Source: Puniceicoccales bacterium (GTDB lineage Bacteria; Verrucomicrobiota; Verrucomicrobiia; Opitutales; LL51). Taken from it: 10,102 bases of DNA. Of the stretch, positions 7,015-10,102 are shown piece by piece. The stretch is from assembly GCA_031276935.1 (NCBI GenBank), contig JAISMD010000064.1, positions 1 to 10,102 on the forward strand, given 5' to 3'. Below the pieces are notes generated by a model. That model ran no database searches. It saw only the letters and a list, made by a program, of their open reading frames with translations, and was not told the DNA's origin. Positions within the stretch are counted from its first letter, which is position 1, and each line of letters starts with the position of its first letter. The position numbers were made by a program, and so were the translations under genes.

Positions 7015-7046
7015 ATTTTGAAGAAAAATTTCAAAATAGATTTTTA
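7015..7046 (+). terminator. terminator-like hairpin after exported paralogue B
   Basis: ATTTTGAA at 7015-7022 and TTCAAAAT at 7030-7037 form a perfect 8-base-pair stem with a 7-base loop, followed closely by T5 (7041-7045). The stem is AT-rich, so strength is uncertain. A second hairpin, TTCCCG (7050-7055) with CGGGAA (7067-7072) followed by ATTTT, lies just downstream and could also contribute. Confidence 0.45.
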
Positions 7047-7112
7047 GAATTCCCGACGATTCGCAGCGGGAAATTTTAATTGACAGCGGGGAAAAATTTT
7101 CTCCAGTGGAGT

Positions 7113-7213
7113 TGGACTGGGTACTATGCAACCTTGAGCCGACTAACTCCGCCAGGCCCGGAAGGGAACAACGGTCGTCAGGAATCGGGTGTGCCGTAGA
7201 TTACCTAGTCTTT
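7113..7213 (+). ncRNA. ffs: small bacterial signal recognition particle RNA (4.5S type)
   Basis: This RNA binds Ffh and guides ribosomes making membrane proteins to FtsY. The core is unmistakable: GCCAGGCCCGGAAGGG at 7151-7166, with a GGAA tetraloop at 7160-7163 closed by CCC/GGG, the CAGG side of the symmetric loop at 7153-7156 and a GGTGTGCCG segment on the 3' strand at 7188-7196. The ends pair: GACTGGGTA at 7115-7123 complements TACCTAGTC at 7202-7210 over nine pairs including one G-U, which fixes the length near 100 bases with no Alu domain. The opposite side of the symmetric loop reads AACA (7167-7170), where AGCA is usual. TTGACA at 7080-7085 could be a -35 element, but no good -10 follows. 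Exact ends are estimated. Confidence 0.93.
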
Positions 7214-7235
7214 CCAAACCTAATTTTCCAAAGGC

Positions 7236-7261
7236 TTTTGTTCCAACAAAATTTCTTTTTT
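7236..7261 (+). terminator. terminator-like element after SRP RNA
   Basis: TTTTG at 7236-7240 and CAAAA at 7247-7251 can pair across a TTCCAA loop (the inverted repeat extends to TTTTGTT/AACAAAA), followed by TTTCTTTTTT at 7252-7261. The short AT-rich stem makes it weak on paper, but its place just after the SRP RNA fits termination. Confidence 0.4.
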
Positions 7262-7366
7262 AACAGAAATTATCAATGATGGCCATGGGAATTCCAACAG
7301 AAGAAACCCTAGGGAAGGATATTCTTTGTGTCAGCGTGGGACTAGCGGGAAATTTTTTAAAAAATT

Positions 7367-7403
7367 TTGTTTGATTTTATTTACACTTATATTATCCTAT
7401 TAT
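7367..7403 (+). promoter_or_regulatory. candidate promoter of the large repeat-rich gene
   Basis: TTGTTT at 7367-7372 lies 17 bases before TATTAT at 7390-7395; a second TATTAT occurs at 7398-7403. Either would start transcription within about ten bases of ATG 7409. No Shine-Dalgarno sequence is present beyond CTAGG immediately before the ATG. Tentative. Confidence 0.35.
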
Positions 7404-7408
7404 CTAGG

Positions 7409-10102
7409 ATGAGTGGTATAAATTCAGATCAGGGTTGGAAAAGCATATGTAATATTTTACTTACCGCAGGGGATGCAGACGCAGGGGAAATTAAAAGCAT
7501 TACTGATTTACTTAAGCACATAACACAGAAATATACGTTGACCGCTGGGGAGAGTATAATTAAGCTTGAAATGGGAAAAGAGCCCAATGTTGTAAAGGCG
7601 GAACTTAAACCTTTGCAGGTAAGCCCATTGTTAGATGCAATGCAAAGTATCTCTGCGACAATGCTAAATCGTTTAACGACCACCAATAACCAAGAATTAT
7701 CCCGGGTCATGGTTGCTTACATGAAATGCCCTCCCAATGTACGTACATATCTAATACAGAACAACAAAATTGACAATTTTATCGAAAATGTAATGGGGCA
7801 TTCTAAAAATGCTGCCTCCTCTAAGGCCATAGTCGGCGATCCAACTTTGACGCATCAAGACACAATTTATGCGTGCTACGAAGCATTATTACCTGCTGCT
7901 AATACAGCCAAGGGGATAGAACTTCGGGGAATCCCCTTCCCTACAACTTCAACCGCAGCCGCAGCCTCAAAGACACCGAAAGGAGTAAGAAAAGGAGAAG
8001 AAGAGGTAAAAAGCGAAGAGACACCGAAAGAAGAAGTAAAAGTAGAAGAAAAAGAAGAAGAACCACAAGTAGAAGAAGTAAAAGAAAAAGAAGCTAACGA
8101 AGAATTAGAGGGGGGAAATGTAGAAAACAAGGTACTTTCTGTGGGAGTAAATCCTGATGAAACTAATTTAGAACGTGTTTTATCGTCAAATCACGAATAT
8201 GTTGGCGTCGGAACAGATTCTCGAGAAATTCATCAACGTTTGACACAAGAAACCCAATCCGACATACACCTCGGAAAAACCCCATCGGGAGCACAAAACA
8301 TAATATCAAAAGCAAAAGGAGGAGATTACAGTGTTAATCTTGCCGGAAATAATGTTCAGGGAAATTTAAACATCACAGTTGGACAACAACCCGATCCCGA
8401 AACAGAAAAAATGAAGGCCCAAGCAAAATTGGCTAAAGCCCAAGCGAAATTAGAAAAGGCTAAACACAGACATTCAAGAGGCAGAAGGGGAGTAAAACAT
8501 GCCCCGGAAATTTCGGCAGCCCAAAACGTCGCCCCTGCCCAAAACGTTCAAAGCGTCGATCCCACCCAAGGTGCTCAAAAAAGTGACCCCTGGGAAGGGA
8601 AAATAATAAATATTGGAACAATAGTGCTTGGATCTTCTAAAAACGCAGATCTAGAGAGTGAGATTGATAAAGCACTTTCTAAGGCTCCTACTTTGTCTAA
8701 GTTGATTAGAGACATGGCGCCCAAAAATACGAAACGTGCCAAAAAATTTGCCCTTGCGACACTTCAATCCATGCCTAATGACAAGAGAACTGAGCTCTTA
8801 GCGAATCCCGATGGTCTTAGAATGGTTTTGGAAAGGGCAATTGTCGCCTCCGCCACAAGCAAAGCTATGAACGTTCAAGCCGCCGGAGGAACACCTCCCG
8901 ACTCAAGAAATCTATCCAAAATTTACCCCGAGCTTTCCAATCTAGATTCGAACCAGAAAGCACGAGTCGCCCAAGCGTTGTATCACTTGGAGACGATTTT
9001 CAACGGAGCCAAAAAGAATATTCAGCTTAAAGAAATACGGAAAACTGTCAATAAATACCTAAAGGAAGACCTCTCCCAAAAAACGCAGGGTGATCCCAAC
9101 GATGGTTTAGATTTGACGGCATTATTCCTCGCAAGGATCAGACATGAAAATGCGGAGGCACTCAAAAACATTCCGATTCCGCAGCTCACCTGTCTTCCTG
9201 GGAAACAACAAGCACTACAACAAACTTTGAAAGCACGCATTGAGGACTATGGGGCCTCTCAAATGAATCAGGATTCTGGCGCAACAGAAGCATGGAAAAA
9301 AAATAAACCATTGAGCTCGAACCCCGAAAAAGCAATAACGCCGCCAGCGCCAGGTGAAAATCCGCCAGCGGGAGGTGGAAATCCGACAGCGACAGGAACG
9401 CCAGCGACAACGACAGCGACAGGAACGACAACGCCAGATGGAGTTCCGCCAGCGGCAGTAAAGATAGTTCCGGAAGGTGGAAATCCGCCAGCGGCAGGTG
9501 GAACTCTGCCTCCTCCGCCGCCGCCAGCGCCGTCGCCGCCAACGCAACTGCCTCGAGGTTGGGCAACACCAGGAACGCCAGATCCGATAGCGCCGCAGGT
9601 AGGAGGAAATCCGACAGCGGAAGGTGGAAATCCGCCGCCGCCTCCTCCGCCGCCGCCGCCTCCTCCTCCGCCGCCGCAGGCAGGAGGAAATCCGCCAGCG
9701 CCAGATGATTCGAAAGCGAAAGATGGAACTCCTCCGCCGCCGCCGCCTCCTCCTCCTCCGCCGCCTCCTCCTCCGCCGCCGCCGCCAGCGACAGGAAAAA
9801 CGCCAGGAAAAACGCCAGGTAAAACGCCAGCGGCAGGTGGCGGAATTACTCCAGAGGTACTAAATGAACGCAAGGACAAGTTGAAGCCAGTGGAACCGGT
9901 CAAGTTGGAGCTGCCAAAAACTCTGGAGGAGATGGACAGAAAACAATTGTTGCTATATGCAAAGAGAATACAATATGTTTCTAAAACAGGTCTCGATCTC
10001 GCTTCTTTAACTAAAGATGAAGAAATACGGGAAGAACTGAAAAGGTTTAAAAGTGACAATTTAACGATTGACGATCTACAGACAGAACTGCAAAAGGTGA
10101 GA
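7409..10102 (+). CDS. large multi-segment protein with polyproline and GGNP repeats, 3' end outside the window
   Basis: One frame runs from ATG 7409 to the last base: 898 codons, no stop. It is the first ATG after an in-frame TAA at 7358. There is no signal peptide or membrane segment (MSGINSDQGWKSICNILLTA). Approximate layout by residue: mixed helical domain 1-180; Glu/Lys-rich low-complexity stretch 188-235; an Asn/Gly motif GGDYSVNLAGNNVQGN from 304; an Ala/Lys coiled coil 331-355 (KAQAKLAKAQAKLEKAK) followed by the basic HRHSRGRRG; an apparently globular helical region about 390-640; a Pro/Gly/Thr region 644-811 with GGNP repeats, runs of 6, 15 and 19 prolines and three GKTP units; then a charged helical segment to the edge. 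Polyproline runs of this type bind profilin, SH3 or EVH1 domains in eukaryotes and occur in host-targeted effectors and actin-modifying proteins of intracellular bacteria. That role is inference; a structural or cell-surface scaffold is equally possible. No family recognised. Confidence 0.85.
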   Translation, partial: MSGINSDQGWKSICNILLTAGDADAGEIKSITDLLKHITQKYTLTAGESIIKLEMGKEPNVVKAELKPLQVSPLLDAMQSISATMLNRLTTTNNQELSRVMVAYMKCPPNVRTYLIQNNKIDNFIENVMGHSKNAASSKAIVGDPTLTHQDTIYACYEALLPAANTAKGIELRGIPFPTTSTAAAASKTPKGVRKGEEEVKSEETPKEEVKVEEKEEEPQVEEVKEKEANEELEGGNVENKVLSVGVNPDETNLERVLSSNHEYVGVGTDSREIHQRLTQETQSDIHLGKTPSGAQNIISKAKGGDYSVNLAGNNVQGNLNITVGQQPDPETEKMKAQAKLAKAQAKLEKAKHRHSRGRRGVKHAPEISAAQNVAPAQNVQSVDPTQGAQKSDPWEGKIINIGTIVLGSSKNADLESEIDKALSKAPTLSKLIRDMAPKNTKRAKKFALATLQSMPNDKRTELLANPDGLRMVLERAIVASATSKAMNVQAAGGTPPDSRNLSKIYPELSNLDSNQKARVAQALYHLETIFNGAKKNIQLKEIRKTVNKYLKEDLSQKTQGDPNDGLDLTALFLARIRHENAEALKNIPIPQLTCLPGKQQALQQTLKARIEDYGASQMNQDSGATEAWKKNKPLSSNPEKAITPPAPGENPPAGGGNPTATGTPATTTATGTTTPDGVPPAAVKIVPEGGNPPAAGGTLPPPPPPAPSPPTQLPRGWATPGTPDPIAPQVGGNPTAEGGNPPPPPPPPPPPPPPPQAGGNPPAPDDSKAKDGTPPPPPPPPPPPPPPPPPPPATGKTPGKTPGKTPAAGGGITPEVLNERKDKLKPVEPVKLELPKTLEEMDRKQLLLYAKRIQYVSKTGLDLASLTKDEEIREELKRFKSDNLTIDDLQTELQKVR
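9632..9676 (+). repeat. polyproline codon run, 15 prolines
   Basis: Fifteen consecutive CCG/CCT codons encode residues 742-756 of the large protein. CCG and CCT alternate in short blocks instead of forming a pure trinucleotide array, which should reduce but not abolish slippage. Ribosomes normally need EF-P to pass such a run. Confidence 0.95.
9731..9787 (+). repeat. polyproline codon run, 19 prolines
   Basis: Nineteen consecutive proline codons (CCG, CCT and a final CCA) encode residues 775-793. Together with the preceding run and the CCT/CCG run at 9509-9526 this makes three polyproline blocks separated by GGNP-type spacers, an arrangement similar to formin FH1 regions in general character. 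Confidence 0.95.
9794..9829 (+). repeat. 12-base tandem repeat, three units, encoding GKTP
   Basis: Three units of GGAAAAACGCCA follow one another (the third has GGT for GGA) and encode GKTPGKTPGKTP directly after the longest polyproline run. As a multiple of three, copy-number change would lengthen or shorten the protein without a frameshift. Confidence 0.9.

Larger units (their letters stand above)
9335..9850 (+). repeat. imperfect GGNP/Pro-Ala-Thr low-complexity coding repeat
   Basis: The DNA is built from related units such as GGTGGAAATCCGCCAGCG that encode GGNPPA, GGNPTA and GGTLPP variants. Codon choice shifts sharply to CCG, GCG, ACG and GGA compared with the AT-rich first part of the gene. 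Units vary in length and order, which suggests growth by slippage and recombination within the frame. Confidence 0.8.

Noticed and set aside
7276..7374. Small open frame of 32 codons (MMAMGIPTEETLGK...) between the SRP RNA and the large gene
   Set aside because: It has no ribosome binding site, ends in an A/T palindrome and overlaps the promoter of the next gene. It may be chance; conservation in relatives would revive it.
9884..9925. WH2 actin-binding motif after the proline runs (VLNERKDKLKPV)
   Set aside because: The LKPV end fits, but the distance from the hydrophobic pair is two residues short and the central Ile and Gly are missing.
9268..10059. Minus-strand open frame with very long glycine runs, and a plus-strand Arg-rich frame at 9624-9863
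   Set aside because: Both are readings of the CCG/CCT proline codons of the large gene in other frames; the glycine runs mirror the prolines and no start context supports them.

Overview
The window looks like host-associated or gut-type bacterial DNA, most likely from the PVC superphylum and perhaps Verrucomicrobiota. The evidence is three prepilin-like proteins with an A|FTLIE processing site and a C-terminal DGH..WFDG signature, a type common in Verrucomicrobiota, Lentisphaerota and Planctomycetota, and a small bacterial-type SRP RNA. There is no marker gene that fixes the taxon, so this placement is tentative. Intergenic DNA is very AT-rich compared with the genes.

Region by region. Positions 1-2757 hold three tandem plus-strand paralogues of a type IV pilin-like (pseudopilin) protein. 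The first is cut by the window edge. Copies 1 and 3 carry a pure ACGCA pentanucleotide tract (at least 13 units and exactly 6 units) inside the prepilin leader, just before the cleavage site. Copy 2 has no tract. In copy 3 neither ATG is in frame with the pilin at the present repeat number, so the gene reads as switched OFF. One ATG would be in frame with 5 or 8 units and the other with 4 or 7. This is the layout of a slipped-strand phase-variation switch, and it is the main discovery candidate here. Positions 2848-5607 (minus strand) encode a complete valyl-tRNA synthetase, convergent with the pilin cluster. Positions 5746-6975 hold two tandem small exported paralogues of an unrecognised family, divergent from valS. 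A small SRP RNA gene lies at about 7113-7213 between terminator-like hairpins.

From 7409 to the right edge there is one uninterrupted plus-strand frame of 898 codons that has no stop inside the window. It encodes a hydrophilic multi-segment protein with a Glu/Lys-rich stretch, a short coiled coil, a GGNP-repeat/polyproline region with runs of 15 and 19 prolines, a GKTP triplet repeat and a charged helical segment. It resembles host-directed or scaffold proteins in architecture, but no family could be assigned.

Functionally the window mixes housekeeping genes (valS, SRP RNA) with surface or exported products that appear to evolve by duplication and repeat-length change: variable pseudopilins, the exported pair and the repeat-rich giant. 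Several genes lack a clear Shine-Dalgarno sequence and have promoter-like elements ending only about 10-16 bases before the start codon, so very short leaders may be common in this organism.
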